From CAXTTV01 sp964247295 (GTDB lineage: Bacteria > Chloroflexota > Ktedonobacteria > Ktedonobacterales > Ktedonobacteraceae): a stretch of DNA of 31,337 nucleotides. Of the stretch, positions 7,164 through 15,012 are shown one piece after another (position 1 is the stretch's first letter; each line of letters begins with the position of its first letter). A program made the position numbers and the translations under genes. The stretch covers positions 1 through 31,337 of the forward strand of contig CAXTTV010000032.1 in NCBI GenBank assembly GCA_964247295.1, given 5' to 3'. A model generated the notes under the pieces. That model was not told the DNA's origin, did not search any database, and saw nothing but the letters and a program-made list of their open reading frames with translations.

Positions 7164-7838
7164 CTAGATTCCAGGCATCTGCAACCATTTGTTGACATAA
7201 CTAAGAATTGCTTTAATAGCAGGCTCCTCATAGCCCTTCATCAGGTGGCGGGCTCCAGTAATCACCTTAATGCCCTTAGGCCCTTTCTGTTGCTCCACAA
7301 AGGGTTCCAATTTATAGAGCGGGCAGAGCTCGTCAAACTCCCCGGTAATAAAGAGTTTTGGTCGCTCAAACTGTTTAGGAAAGCCATTGGCGACGCGGAA
7401 CAGGGGCAGGCTAATACTCACCACCGTCTTAATACGTTGATCGAAAGGGGCGTACAGCATCGCGATATAGGCTCCAAAGCCATGCCCGATCACACAGACT
7501 TTCTCGGGATTAACACCGGGCTGCTTTAAGGCAAAGTCCAGGGCTCCGGCCACATCTAACGGCTCCATGCGCCCATCGGTCTGCTGGCCCTGGCTCTGTC
7601 CCACCCCTCTGAAGTTGAAGCGCAGAGCAATCTGTCCCTCGGCTGCCAGATGGCGTGCCAGTTCTGAATCTAAAGAGTCGTCCATTGTACTACTCGCGGG
7701 CTGAGGGTGGCAGAGGACAAAGACAGCCGCATCCTCTGCCTGCATCGGTTGATGGAGGACGCCTTCCAATTGTAGAGCCGGCTGTCCCCGACTGAGGAAG
7801 GTAACTTTGCGCTCTATCTGCGCCTCTTGTGAGCTCAT
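7164..7838 (-). CDS. Alpha/beta hydrolase-fold protein lacking the nucleophile Ser
   Basis: The 224-residue protein resembles the small COG2945-like alpha/beta hydrolases: CHPQPASSTMDDS (about 43-55) corresponds to the HPHP-GGTM oxyanion region, FNFRGVGQSQG follows, then the nucleophile elbow, then GEFDELCP and a late His (GARHLMKG). The elbow reads IGHGFGAY, so the expected Ser of GHSFG is Gly (codon GGC). The acid and His positions remain. A Ser hydrolase reaction is therefore not expected, and it may be a binding or scaffold protein. The ATG follows AAAGGATAGAAG. It is the first gene of a likely two-gene unit with the XPB-type helicase. Confidence 0.82.
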   Translation of the reverse strand: MSSQEAQIERKVTFLSRGQPALQLEGVLHQPMQAEDAAVFVLCHPQPASSTMDDSLDSELARHLAAEGQIALRFNFRGVGQSQGQQTDGRMEPLDVAGALDFALKQPGVNPEKVCVIGHGFGAYIAMLYAPFDQRIKTVVSISLPLFRVANGFPKQFERPKLFITGEFDELCPLYKLEPFVEQQKGPKGIKVITGARHLMKGYEEPAIKAILSYVNKWLQMPGI

Positions 7839-7952
7839 CTTCTATCCTTTGTAGTCTTTGCTGGGTATCCTTATTTTTCAATAGTAGCGTAGCCTTGCCT
7901 GCTCGTCAACACCAGTACAAGGATCACAGGGCTAATTCATTCTGGAAAGCAA

Positions 7953-8010
7953 GGGGGTCCAGGGGTATAAACCCCTGGCGGGGAGCGGGGTATCCCCGCT
8001 TATCTCCCCC
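7953..8010. repeat. REP-like GC-rich palindromic repeat
   Basis: Two perfect hairpins lie side by side: CCAGGGGT (7959-7966)/ACCCCTGG (7971-7978), and AGCGGGG (7984-7990)/CCCCGCT (7994-8000) enclosed by GGGGAG (7980-7985)/CTCCCC (8004-8009). The GGGGGTCCAGGGG wording is of a kind widespread between genes in Chloroflexota genomes as I recall; only one copy occurs in this window. Confidence 0.6.
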
Positions 8011-8226
8011 TCTTTCTCGCCGTCGAAGGCGGCTTAAAAAGAAAATGAAATAGCCCTGCAAGGATCTACTTGATGTTTTGAGCAGGTAGGGGATGAATTT
8101 TCAACGTAGCTAGACCCAAGGGAATGGCAAGAGAAACGTCATGTCTTGCCCTATATAAAGCTATTGAATTAAATATAACGTAGATATATTTTATGTGGAT
8201 TAAACCCTAAAATTCAACTTTTTCCA

Positions 8227-8504
8227 ATTTTTGGGCACTGAATTTTTTAGTACCCAAAAATACATAAGATGTACATTTGCTTACAAAGGTAAAGGCCACT
8301 CTGAAATACCTTCAGAGCAAGCTTTACAGCACTTTTTCAGTTAGAAATAGAGCTAAAAATGTCCAAATATGTTGAAAAAAGTATGCTATGAGTTTTGACA
8401 GTAGGCGACGAATTTGTGAAAAATTTGTTGCCTAGCTCTTTGCATCAACGTATATGGATGTTATACTTTATACTACATTGTATCAAGATTTCTTTAGAAA
8501 TCTT
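8227..8504 (+). ncRNA. Candidate structured RNA region upstream of the REC-GGDDF gene
   Basis: Four hairpins follow one another. ATTTTTGGG (8227-8235) pairs with CCCAAAAAT (8253-8261). GTAAAG and CTCTGAA pair with TTCAGAG and CTTTAC (8289-8327) as a two-part stem with a 4x4 internal loop. A 14-bp stem at 8402-8415/8421-8434 contains two G-U pairs that close only in plus-strand RNA. AAGATTTC pairs with GAAATCTT (8485-8504). I cannot match them to a known RNA family. An alternative is unrelated terminators or palindromes in AT-rich DNA. Confidence 0.35.
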
Positions 8505-8724
8505 CCCTATTCTATCTTGTGAGGAAGGAACGACTTTCACGGTTTCCTGAAGTTGTGCGGCTACATATATAGATCGGTATTCTGATGTGTGTCTGAGGGT
8601 GAGAGACGCGGGGTTGTATTTTTTATCCCTTTTCTCGCGTTTATGATTCTATAGTATCCTTTCCAGACTCTTTGACAGCTCTTTTTCGGAATATCATTAG
8701 TGAAACGTAGAGGCAGGAATCTAT

Positions 8725-9801
8725 ATGTCCAACATTTTAGTTGTTGAGGACGAGCTTTCTCTCGCCGGGTTACTTTCAGACGTATTAGAGCATGAAAATT
8801 ATCAGGTTGTAACCGTCCTTAACGGCAAAGATGCTGTGCAGTATGCGCTTCGTGAGACGCCTAATCTTGTTATTTTAGACAGCTTTCTTTCTTGTACCGA
8901 TGCCTTCTCGCTGATCTCTTCTCTCCGCAATCATCCGAAAACCATGCATATCCCCCTCATTCTTATCAGTGAGGCTGATGACGCAGCCTCTAAGGTTCGA
9001 GCGTTTGAATTGGGGGTTGATGACTATATTACGCTGCCTTTTAATCAGCCGGAGCTTTGCGCGCGTATTCGCTCACATTTACGCCGCATCCAGCGCAGCT
9101 TTCTTTCTCCCCTTGTAGATTTGCCCGGAGGCTTTCAGGTGGAGCAGGCGATCTCTTACAAGTTGAAGAGTCAAGACCCCTGGAGCATTCTGTACCTGGA
9201 CCTGGATAATTTCAAGGCTTTTAATGATTCCTATGGCTTTCTCTCTGGCAACGATTTGATCCGTCTGGTCGGTCGTATCTGTTATGAAGTGGTGCGTGAG
9301 TATGGGCGTCCCGATGATTTTCTTGGTCATGTTGGTGGAGATGATTTTGTCATTGTGACTTCTCCTAATGAGGCAACCACTCTCAGTACACACATTTTGG
9401 AACGCTATCGACACGAGAGTCGGTTTGTCTACACCTCTGACGATCTAGAACGGGGCTCAATTATGGGATTGGATCGCAAGGGTCATTCTTTTCAGTTCCC
9501 TCTGGTCTCCCTCTCAATCGGGGTGGTTTGCAATCGCAACCGCGATTCTCATAGCATTCATGAGGTTAGTCATCTGGCAGCCGAGGCAAAATGTCATGCC
9601 AAACAGGCCAGCAATAATATGTATTTTTACCATGTAAGCTCTCGACCTGAATTCTCCAGCCCATCCTCGGTCTCTAAATCCGCGCTTCCCTCACGTTCGG
9701 CCTCGCTTTCTTATATACCGAACCGATCATTGTCCCGTGATTTTATCTCTCTCGTAAATGATGATGTGTTTACGGAACGCCCCTCTCCTGTACATCAGTA
9801 G
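8725..9801 (+). CDS. Response regulator with REC and GGDEF-like (GGDDF) domains
   Basis: This is a 358-residue two-domain protein. The REC domain (about 3-118) has the acidic pair Glu8-Asp9, the phosphoacceptor Asp52 (VILDS) and Ser82, but the conserved Lys of the KPF motif is Leu104 (ITLPF). The GGDEF domain (about 145-320) has DLDNFKAFND (159-168), an I-site-like RPDD (195-198) and the signature as GGDDF (204-208). GGDEF enzymes make cyclic di-GMP from two GTP; with Asp in the fourth position activity is possible but not assured, and the retained RxxD could bind c-di-GMP. A Ser/Pro-rich tail follows. The ATG follows AGGCAGGA. No partner histidine kinase lies nearby. The losses suggest it may be regulated without classical phosphorelay. 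Confidence 0.9.
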   Translation: MSNILVVEDELSLAGLLSDVLEHENYQVVTVLNGKDAVQYALRETPNLVILDSFLSCTDAFSLISSLRNHPKTMHIPLILISEADDAASKVRAFELGVDDYITLPFNQPELCARIRSHLRRIQRSFLSPLVDLPGGFQVEQAISYKLKSQDPWSILYLDLDNFKAFNDSYGFLSGNDLIRLVGRICYEVVREYGRPDDFLGHVGGDDFVIVTSPNEATTLSTHILERYRHESRFVYTSDDLERGSIMGLDRKGHSFQFPLVSLSIGVVCNRNRDSHSIHEVSHLAAEAKCHAKQASNNMYFYHVSSRPEFSSPSSVSKSALPSRSASLSYIPNRSLSRDFISLVNDDVFTERPSPVHQ

Positions 9802-9894
9802 TTTTTGGGCTCTCCTGGCTTTTGTGGCCATGTTTGTGCTATAAAAAAGACAGAATGATCAAAAATCTTTTGTTTTGCTGGAAAGGTGGCTCAG

Positions 9895-10308
9895 GTGAGC
9901 CAGAATAGAGTTGTGGATATAGAGAATCTCAGCGATGAGGAGTTTGAGGAACGGCGTCAATCTCAACGGGAGAATGCGAAACGCCTGCTGCGGGAAAGCG
10001 GACTAACGACGATGCTTCAGGCTCTTAATAAAGATACATTGAAGGGTCGTGGCCGTTTCGAGGAGTATGACTCGATCCTTCTGTTGCGTTGGGGGACAGG
10101 GTACACTGGCCGGCATATCTGGATTGAACTGGTCGATGATACTATCCGTTTCCGCCTTAATCAGCATCGCCGCTGTCAAGAGGCGGTGCCGCTCTGCGAT
10201 GGTGAATATCATACATTTACGCGTGAGATGTGGTCGAACCCAATACTACTACAAAATGAGTTGATGAAATATTATCTGAAGCCTGTCGCTGAAAGCTCTA
10301 ACGATTAA
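9895..10308 (+). CDS. Uncharacterised small soluble protein
   Basis: I do not recognise this protein of 137 residues. It begins with an acidic, charged helix-rich stretch (DIENLSDEEFEERRQSQREN) followed by a compact part containing RWGTGYTGRHIWIELVDD and a Cys-containing RRCQEAVPLCDGEYHTF. No signal peptide or membrane helix is visible. The GTG at 9895 is preferred because AAAGGTGG lies five bases before it; a GTG at 9886 is in frame but would overlap this ribosome site. It lies 94 bases after the REC-GGDDF gene on the same strand, so co-expression is possible. Confidence 0.65.
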   Translation: MSQNRVVDIENLSDEEFEERRQSQRENAKRLLRESGLTTMLQALNKDTLKGRGRFEEYDSILLLRWGTGYTGRHIWIELVDDTIRFRLNQHRRCQEAVPLCDGEYHTFTREMWSNPILLQNELMKYYLKPVAESSND

Positions 10309-10338
10309 GCACTGGTAAGAACGTCTTTGTTCTGGTTG

Positions 10339-11013
10339 TTAGAGTAGTGCCAGTGAGTATATCTGCGTGCGACCGATGCTTCCAAGATAGTCGTTAATCT
10401 GCTGATACTCTTGATTATCGTAAAATTCAGCTTGAATTTCCTCTCCAGGCCAACCGGCTAGATACAGGAAACTGGTGCCTTTCTGACAGGCTTCTTCAAT
10501 AGGGGTGTTGTGTTTTATTCGCTCTGGTGGCATGGGTGGCATGGGTGGCAGACGCTGCTCATTTACCCCTTTTGAAAGGCTGGCAAAGGCCAGGAGTGGT
10601 TCAACGGCCTGCTGCTTCAGGCTCCCAATCCAGCGCCGCTGAGCTTCCTTTATCTGCCCTGAGGGAATGTTGACGATCTGCATTGTGATTACAGAGATTT
10701 GGGCCGCTGGCCGTCGATATCCCCAGAGATATAACATCAGCCATTGCTGTGGAGGTGTGTTTAACAGCCCGCTCGCTGTTTCCTGAAGCAACTTTCCTGG
10801 ATTATGCTGCTCATTGTCTTTGCGCCAGGCCTCTTCATGTTCCCAGGTCGTGAGAAAAAGATAACAGTTCTCCTGGCCCCGGTTGCGATAGGCCTGCATA
10901 TTTATGAGTCCTCGAACACCTTTGAGTGTATCGGCTAATTGATGAATTTTCGTGAGAGCGTCAATCTCATTTTCCCGTCGCATATAAGCCAGGGTCGCGA
11001 CCAGTAACTCCAA
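10339..11013 (-). CDS. Uncharacterised protein, possible dimeric alpha/beta-barrel fold
   Basis: The product has 224 residues, with no signal or membrane segment. The first about 75 residues (ELLVATLAYM..., GVRGLINMQAYRN, CYLFLTTWEHEEAW) have the strand-helix-strand spacing and TTWEHEEAW-type ending of ABM/EthD-like dimeric alpha/beta-barrel proteins. A second, weaker copy seems to follow (SVITMQIVNIPSG, FLYLAGWPGEE). The fold assignment is inference and no enzymatic activity is proposed. A run PPMPPMPPERI lies between the halves. The start is TTG (11011-11013), supported by AAAGGGG seven bases upstream. It is convergent with the preceding gene and only 30 bases from it. Confidence 0.65.
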   Translation of the reverse strand: MELLVATLAYMRRENEIDALTKIHQLADTLKGVRGLINMQAYRNRGQENCYLFLTTWEHEEAWRKDNEQHNPGKLLQETASGLLNTPPQQWLMLYLWGYRRPAAQISVITMQIVNIPSGQIKEAQRRWIGSLKQQAVEPLLAFASLSKGVNEQRLPPMPPMPPERIKHNTPIEEACQKGTSFLYLAGWPGEEIQAEFYDNQEYQQINDYLGSIGRTQIYSLALL

Positions 11014-11148
11014 TGAGAAACCCCTTTCTCGGCTGCTGGATTTATAACGTCTCTATAATCTTCTATGAAGCTTAGCATGCCAGATCCGTATGAGCCTGTC
11101 AATTTTTGTAGAACTTTTTACCTTTTTTACGCTTTTTGAGCTCTTGTA

Positions 11149-11177
11149 TTGGCACTCTTGATGTGAGATAGTGTATT
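11149..11177 (+). promoter_or_regulatory. Possible promoter of the GNAT gene
   Basis: TTGGCA (11149-11154) and TGTATT (11172-11177) are 17 bases apart, two mismatches from consensus in the -10. It precedes the chosen GTG start at 11251 by about 65 bases. Confidence 0.35.
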
Positions 11178-11250
11178 TGTCTCTACAATTTTGCTCTCTT
11201 CTGTTTTCTTGCCAGTCCGCTGGCTTCGCGTGAGAAAGGGGGTCTCCCCA

Positions 11251-12171
11251 GTGGAGATCATTCATGGTTTAATAGAGTGGAGGCAGGCCCGCCCCGAGGA
11301 TGCCGCGATCTGGGCCTCACTAACGCGCCGTAGCGCCGATCAGACGCACTTTGAGAGCGAGGATTCAATTATTTCAGGCTACCAGCAGGAGGACTCGGAG
11401 CGGCAGGCTGGTCGCTATCTAATCTGGCGCGACGATGAGCCTGTCGGGCGTCTGCGCTTCTCAACGCAGGGCTCGTCAGCTTCTCTGAACGGAATTGTAT
11501 TAGTGCCAGAGGCAGGTGGGCGTGTCGCTGCTCAGATAGCCTCAGAAGCTCTTTTGCGTTGTGCCTCGCTGAATGTGCGCTGTCTGCGTGCGATATATCC
11601 AGCGGCTTATATCGCTTCCTTCGCATATAATGGTTTTCAGGAGAAGCGCCGCCGGACCGGGATGATCGCCTCTTCCAATGTTCCGCTGCCACAGATCCCT
11701 CTGCCCTCTTCTCTTCGCCTGCGCACGATCGGCTATCAAGATACAGAGTCCCTGGGAACGCTTTTACAGCGCGCCTATGCGGGTGGCCCCGATGAGATCT
11801 ATCCCGATCTGGCGAGCTGGCGCAATGAGGTCCGATTGATTCAAGAGGGACACTTTGGCCCCTTTATTCCCGAGGCCTGCTATGTCGTTGAGCACTCGCT
11901 GGATCGCTACCATCTGGCTGGGGCAATCCTGGTCCATCTGGAACAGGGCATCCCATTGATTTGTCATATGGCCGTAGCTCCGATGTTCCGGCATCTAGGG
12001 CTGGGACAATCTTTAGCGGTCCGAGCTTTGCAGCGCCTGGGAGATCTGGATTATTCGCAGGCCATGCTTTATATCACTTTGGGTATACCAGCCGTCAGCC
12101 TTTACCACCGTTTAGGGTTTGTCGAGGCCGGCGTCACCTATATTGAGGCGGAACGCAACTTCCTCCATTAA
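11251..12171 (+). CDS. Tandem-domain GNAT-like N-acetyltransferase
   Basis: From the GTG at 11251 the protein has 306 residues and looks like two GNAT folds in tandem. The C-terminal domain (about 155-306) is the clearer one: HMAVAPMFRHLGLGQSLAVRAL contains the acetyl-CoA-binding RHLGLGQ motif, and SLYHRLGFVEAG is the typical GNAT end. The N-terminal domain (about 5-140) keeps GIVLVPEAGGRVAAQ in place of a clean R/QxxGxG/A and may be degenerate. The acceptor substrate cannot be inferred. GTG is chosen because AAAGGGGG lies eight bases upstream; the longer in-frame TTG at 11191 has no visible ribosome site. Confidence 0.83.
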   Translation: MEIIHGLIEWRQARPEDAAIWASLTRRSADQTHFESEDSIISGYQQEDSERQAGRYLIWRDDEPVGRLRFSTQGSSASLNGIVLVPEAGGRVAAQIASEALLRCASLNVRCLRAIYPAAYIASFAYNGFQEKRRRTGMIASSNVPLPQIPLPSSLRLRTIGYQDTESLGTLLQRAYAGGPDEIYPDLASWRNEVRLIQEGHFGPFIPEACYVVEHSLDRYHLAGAILVHLEQGIPLICHMAVAPMFRHLGLGQSLAVRALQRLGDLDYSQAMLYITLGIPAVSLYHRLGFVEAGVTYIEAERNFLH

Positions 12172-12221
12172 TAAAAATACGTAGGGGAAGCAGCTTGTGG
12201 CTCCGCTGGTAAAAGATTCTG

Positions 12222-12325
12222 GTGGCGCGCGCCACGGGCAAGGGGACGCATGCGTGTGGCGTAGCGATGGGAGAGGACCCTGTCTCTACGGGTCCGCACG
12301 CGACCCGATCTACCGGCGATGGCGA
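12222..12325. repeat. Interspersed repeat fragment shared with 28131-28168
   Basis: Bases 12288-12325 match 28131-28168 at 36 of 38 positions, including 26 identical bases starting ACGGGTCCGCACGCGACCCG. This core itself folds (CGGGTC/GACCCG). Upstream lies a perfect 14-bp palindrome GTGGCGCGCGCCAC (12222-12235). Unlike the element near 28 kb, no left inverted arm is visible, so this is a partial or diverged copy. Confidence 0.65.
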
Positions 12326-12378
12326 GGTAGGATAGGAACGTTCCTTTTCGCGCATGCAAGCGACGTTCCTATCCTACC
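12326..12378. terminator. Bidirectional terminator-like hairpin between convergent genes
   Basis: GGTAGGATAGGAACGT (12326-12341) and ACGTTCCTATCCTACC (12363-12378) form a perfect 16-bp stem with a 21-base loop. It separates the GNAT gene (ending 12171) from the receptor gene (ending 12400). No T tract follows on either strand, so it may equally be part of the adjoining repeat element. Confidence 0.45.
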
Positions 12379-12399
12379 CCGCGCTTTCATCGCATAAAA

Positions 12400-14952
12400 T
12401 TAGCTCACGATCTGAAGATTGCCGTCCGGCTGCAAAGCGAGAATCACCGGTTTGGTTTTGGTGCTGGTTACCAGCACATCATTATCCAACCTTAGCGCGA
12501 TCGGACCGCTGACGCCAGCAAAGTCCTGCTGGCTGATCTTTTGCACCAGCGATCCTCCCATCGGGATCTGATCGATCGTTGTGCCTGGACCGACTGCGCC
12601 TGTCATGAGCCGAACACCATCTCCGAAGAGCAGCGCCCCTTGATCAAGCGCCCCCGCCCCGCTACAATAGCTGCCCGGACTGGCGAACGAGGTACAGAAG
12701 CTCGCGTAAAACTGTTTCTGCCAATCGCCTTCGGTTGGGGGCGTGGCCGCCGAGGTGACAGAGATAAAGACGCGCGGCGGCGTCAACTGTTGCTGGCGCG
12801 CCCATGGCACCAGTCCCTGAAGCGCCGATGGGCGCACAAATTCCCCTCCAATCATCAAGATCGGCTGCTGACCCACCGGCAATTTGGCGATCTCCTGAGC
12901 TAGCACCGTAATATCGTTGCTGAGCAGGGGGGCGAAAATCACATCTGGCTTTGCCGCCAGTGCGTCATTCAGGCCGGCCTTGAGATCCTGTGTCGAGGCC
13001 TGTGGTCGGCCATCGGAATCCAGGAGGCCACTGGCGACGGCTGTCTCTTGCGCGACAATCTTTGTTCCCTTAAAGCCCCCAAAGGTGCCGGTAAAGCCCT
13101 GGGCCGAGCCGCTGGATGAGGGGTTACTGGGATCATAGAGGACGGCGACGTTGCGCGCCCTCAAGCTGGTATAGGCATAGTCTGCTGCCAGCCCGCTCTG
13201 ATGAGCGTCATCGGGCGAGAAGCGCACAAAGGCGAAGCCGGGTGTGCAGTGCCGATACAGTGAGGTCTGAGTGACCAGATCAATGATAAAGCGACCGGTG
13301 GAGCTCGGCTCGATCAGAGGGAGACCCGCCCGACAGAGGACCGGCAAGACTACCTGTGTGAGGTTACTCGGCCCCAATCCCAGAATACCCAGGATCGGCG
13401 GCTGCCCGGTTGCTAATAAGCCAAGCGGTTTCAGATCTTTGCTCTGTTTGAGCTCAGCCACGCGATTGGCGATCTGCAAAGCTCCCTGCTGATCCCCTGT
13501 TGTGTTGGCGAGAATCAAATACAGTAGGGGAGCGCCCGCAGTCTTCATCTGCCCTTCATTATATTGCTGTTGAGCAATATAGCTGCCAACCAGTTGCTGT
13601 GAAGCGGCGGCATACAGAATATGCCGATCGGTGCCGCCCTCGGGATTGGCGTTGCCAGGGCCGCTATCAAAGCTCACGATCATCGTGCTAAAGGGCCGCT
13701 CGGATCTACGGACTTGGAGATCCTCGCGGTAGATCGCCGCCTCCGCGCTATTGCAGCCGGTCGTATCTACGATCCCGCTGGCCTTTTTCAAAAGTGCGTC
13801 AGCTTGCTCCGCTTTATGTTGTTGTAGGGCCTGGGCCGCCTGTCGTTTGGCCTCGTAGCCGCTGCCATTGCAGGCATCGTAGATCTTCAGTCCATCGCTA
13901 AATCCCACGCCATCCGGCGTTGGAATCAACTTCGCCGGTGGTTGATAGCGTCGAGCCTCGTCAATGTTGAAGCCGGCGTAGCCACCCAGCAGGGCAAATA
14001 GAACGAGCAGCATCAATGTACCATATGCCAGGGCTTTGGGAGAGATCGGCACCTGTCCGCTCCTGAAGAAGCCACTGATTTCCCACCAGATCACCCCGAA
14101 GGGGTTGCGCACTGGCTTGCGGCGAAACTTGCGATTGGCCTTCGCCTCCTGCTGGAAGATCCCCAAAAGCACCAGACAGCCCGACTCGCAGGTCAGTAGA
14201 TGCTGCTGAACATCTGGATAAAGCAGGGCCACATTCTGGCCTGTCTCCAGCGCCTCCACATAGTCCGGCAATAGTTCCCGGCACTGCTGGCAATCCAGCA
14301 GCAGAGATCCCTCAGTTACAGGCGAGAGCATCTCTTCCTTTTTGACTGGCTGAACTGCTGTTTGCTCCTTGATCGGTTCTTTATTGATCGAAGCCGGTTC
14401 TTGAACCTTCTTTGCTACTTGGGCTGGCTCTTGAACGGTATTGATCTTCTGAACCGGTTCCAGCACTTTTTTCACAGGTGGCGGTGTAATAGATGGCTCC
14501 GGAACCTTTGTTGACGTGATCTGAGGCTCCGGTCTGGCCCTGGTAATGGGCTTCAGGCGCTCCGTCGTTTCCTCTAGGATCGTAGTTTGCGAGATCGCCA
14601 CCCTCTCAATCGGAGTTTGGATCGTTGGAGTCAGCTTGATCGCTGGAGCCGGTGGTGGGGCGGTGACCTGATTTCGGGGGGTGCGTCGGTTCTCCTTGAC
14701 CACGCTGGTCCTTGAAGGCGCAGCTACAGACTGATTGATAGATGCGGAATTACCGATGCCAGCGGCCTTCTTTTTGTTGCGGGGCGCTGGATCTTGAATA
14801 GTCGTATCGCTCAGGCAGCGAATACAGGTAGATATATGTTGTCTGGCAGCCTCGACGGCCTCTTCGGGCACATCATCGGGAGCCGTCTGATACTCATTGA
14901 GAACAGAAATCGCGAAAGCACACGCTGGAGGCAATTGTTTCTCCGTTGCCAC
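12400..14952 (-). CDS. Membrane receptor: Cys/His domains, TM helix, LIV-binding-like domain
   Basis: From the GTG at 14952, which GAGGAGG precedes by five bases, the protein has 850 residues. Residues 1-280 are predicted cytoplasmic: a short H-x3-C-x2-C cluster (H39, C43, C46), a long Pro/Lys/Glu-rich linker with repeated VQEPA/EPIK-type units, then a second cluster C221-x2-C224 ... H251-x3-C255-x3-C259. Both resemble anti-sigma zinc-finger domains. One transmembrane helix (about 307-328) is followed by about 510 extracytoplasmic residues of type 1 periplasmic-binding fold (branched-chain amino-acid-binding-like), with PSSTG, YDPSN and DVIFAPLLSN-type strands. I infer a ligand receptor that signals inward through the Cys/His part. 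No transporter subunit or sigma factor gene adjoins it. It follows ruvA by 60 bases. Confidence 0.82.
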   Translation of the reverse strand: MATEKQLPPACAFAISVLNEYQTAPDDVPEEAVEAARQHISTCIRCLSDTTIQDPAPRNKKKAAGIGNSASINQSVAAPSRTSVVKENRRTPRNQVTAPPPAPAIKLTPTIQTPIERVAISQTTILEETTERLKPITRARPEPQITSTKVPEPSITPPPVKKVLEPVQKINTVQEPAQVAKKVQEPASINKEPIKEQTAVQPVKKEEMLSPVTEGSLLLDCQQCRELLPDYVEALETGQNVALLYPDVQQHLLTCESGCLVLLGIFQQEAKANRKFRRKPVRNPFGVIWWEISGFFRSGQVPISPKALAYGTLMLLVLFALLGGYAGFNIDEARRYQPPAKLIPTPDGVGFSDGLKIYDACNGSGYEAKRQAAQALQQHKAEQADALLKKASGIVDTTGCNSAEAAIYREDLQVRRSERPFSTMIVSFDSGPGNANPEGGTDRHILYAAASQQLVGSYIAQQQYNEGQMKTAGAPLLYLILANTTGDQQGALQIANRVAELKQSKDLKPLGLLATGQPPILGILGLGPSNLTQVVLPVLCRAGLPLIEPSSTGRFIIDLVTQTSLYRHCTPGFAFVRFSPDDAHQSGLAADYAYTSLRARNVAVLYDPSNPSSSGSAQGFTGTFGGFKGTKIVAQETAVASGLLDSDGRPQASTQDLKAGLNDALAAKPDVIFAPLLSNDITVLAQEIAKLPVGQQPILMIGGEFVRPSALQGLVPWARQQQLTPPRVFISVTSAATPPTEGDWQKQFYASFCTSFASPGSYCSGAGALDQGALLFGDGVRLMTGAVGPGTTIDQIPMGGSLVQKISQQDFAGVSGPIALRLDNDVLVTSTKTKPVILALQPDGNLQIVS

Positions 14953-15012
14953 AGCATCCTCCTCGGAAAGAAAATAACACAATCCAGGTGTCTCGCGTGG
15001 CCTTCGCTCTGG

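Larger units (their letters stand above)
7839..8724. other. 886-bp gap: REP-like palindrome, hairpins, no gene seen
   Basis: No open frame here has coding character. The left part holds a GC-rich palindromic repeat (7953-8010). The rest is AT-rich with at least four hairpins (8227-8261, 8289-8327, 8402-8434, 8485-8504). A promoter-like pair TTGCAT (8440-8445) and TATACT (8462-8467) with a 16-base spacer precedes the last hairpin. The gap lies upstream of the REC-GGDDF gene and may contain its leader or a separate RNA. Confidence 0.5.

Noticed and set aside
8505..8724. Cyclic di-GMP riboswitch before the GGDDF gene
   Set aside because: The conserved GEMM core elements are not visible; only short unrelated stems are present.
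12134..12397. Small open frames between the GNAT and receptor genes
   Set aside because: They lie in interspersed repeat and hairpin DNA without ribosome sites and resemble the repeat-derived frames at 28 kb.
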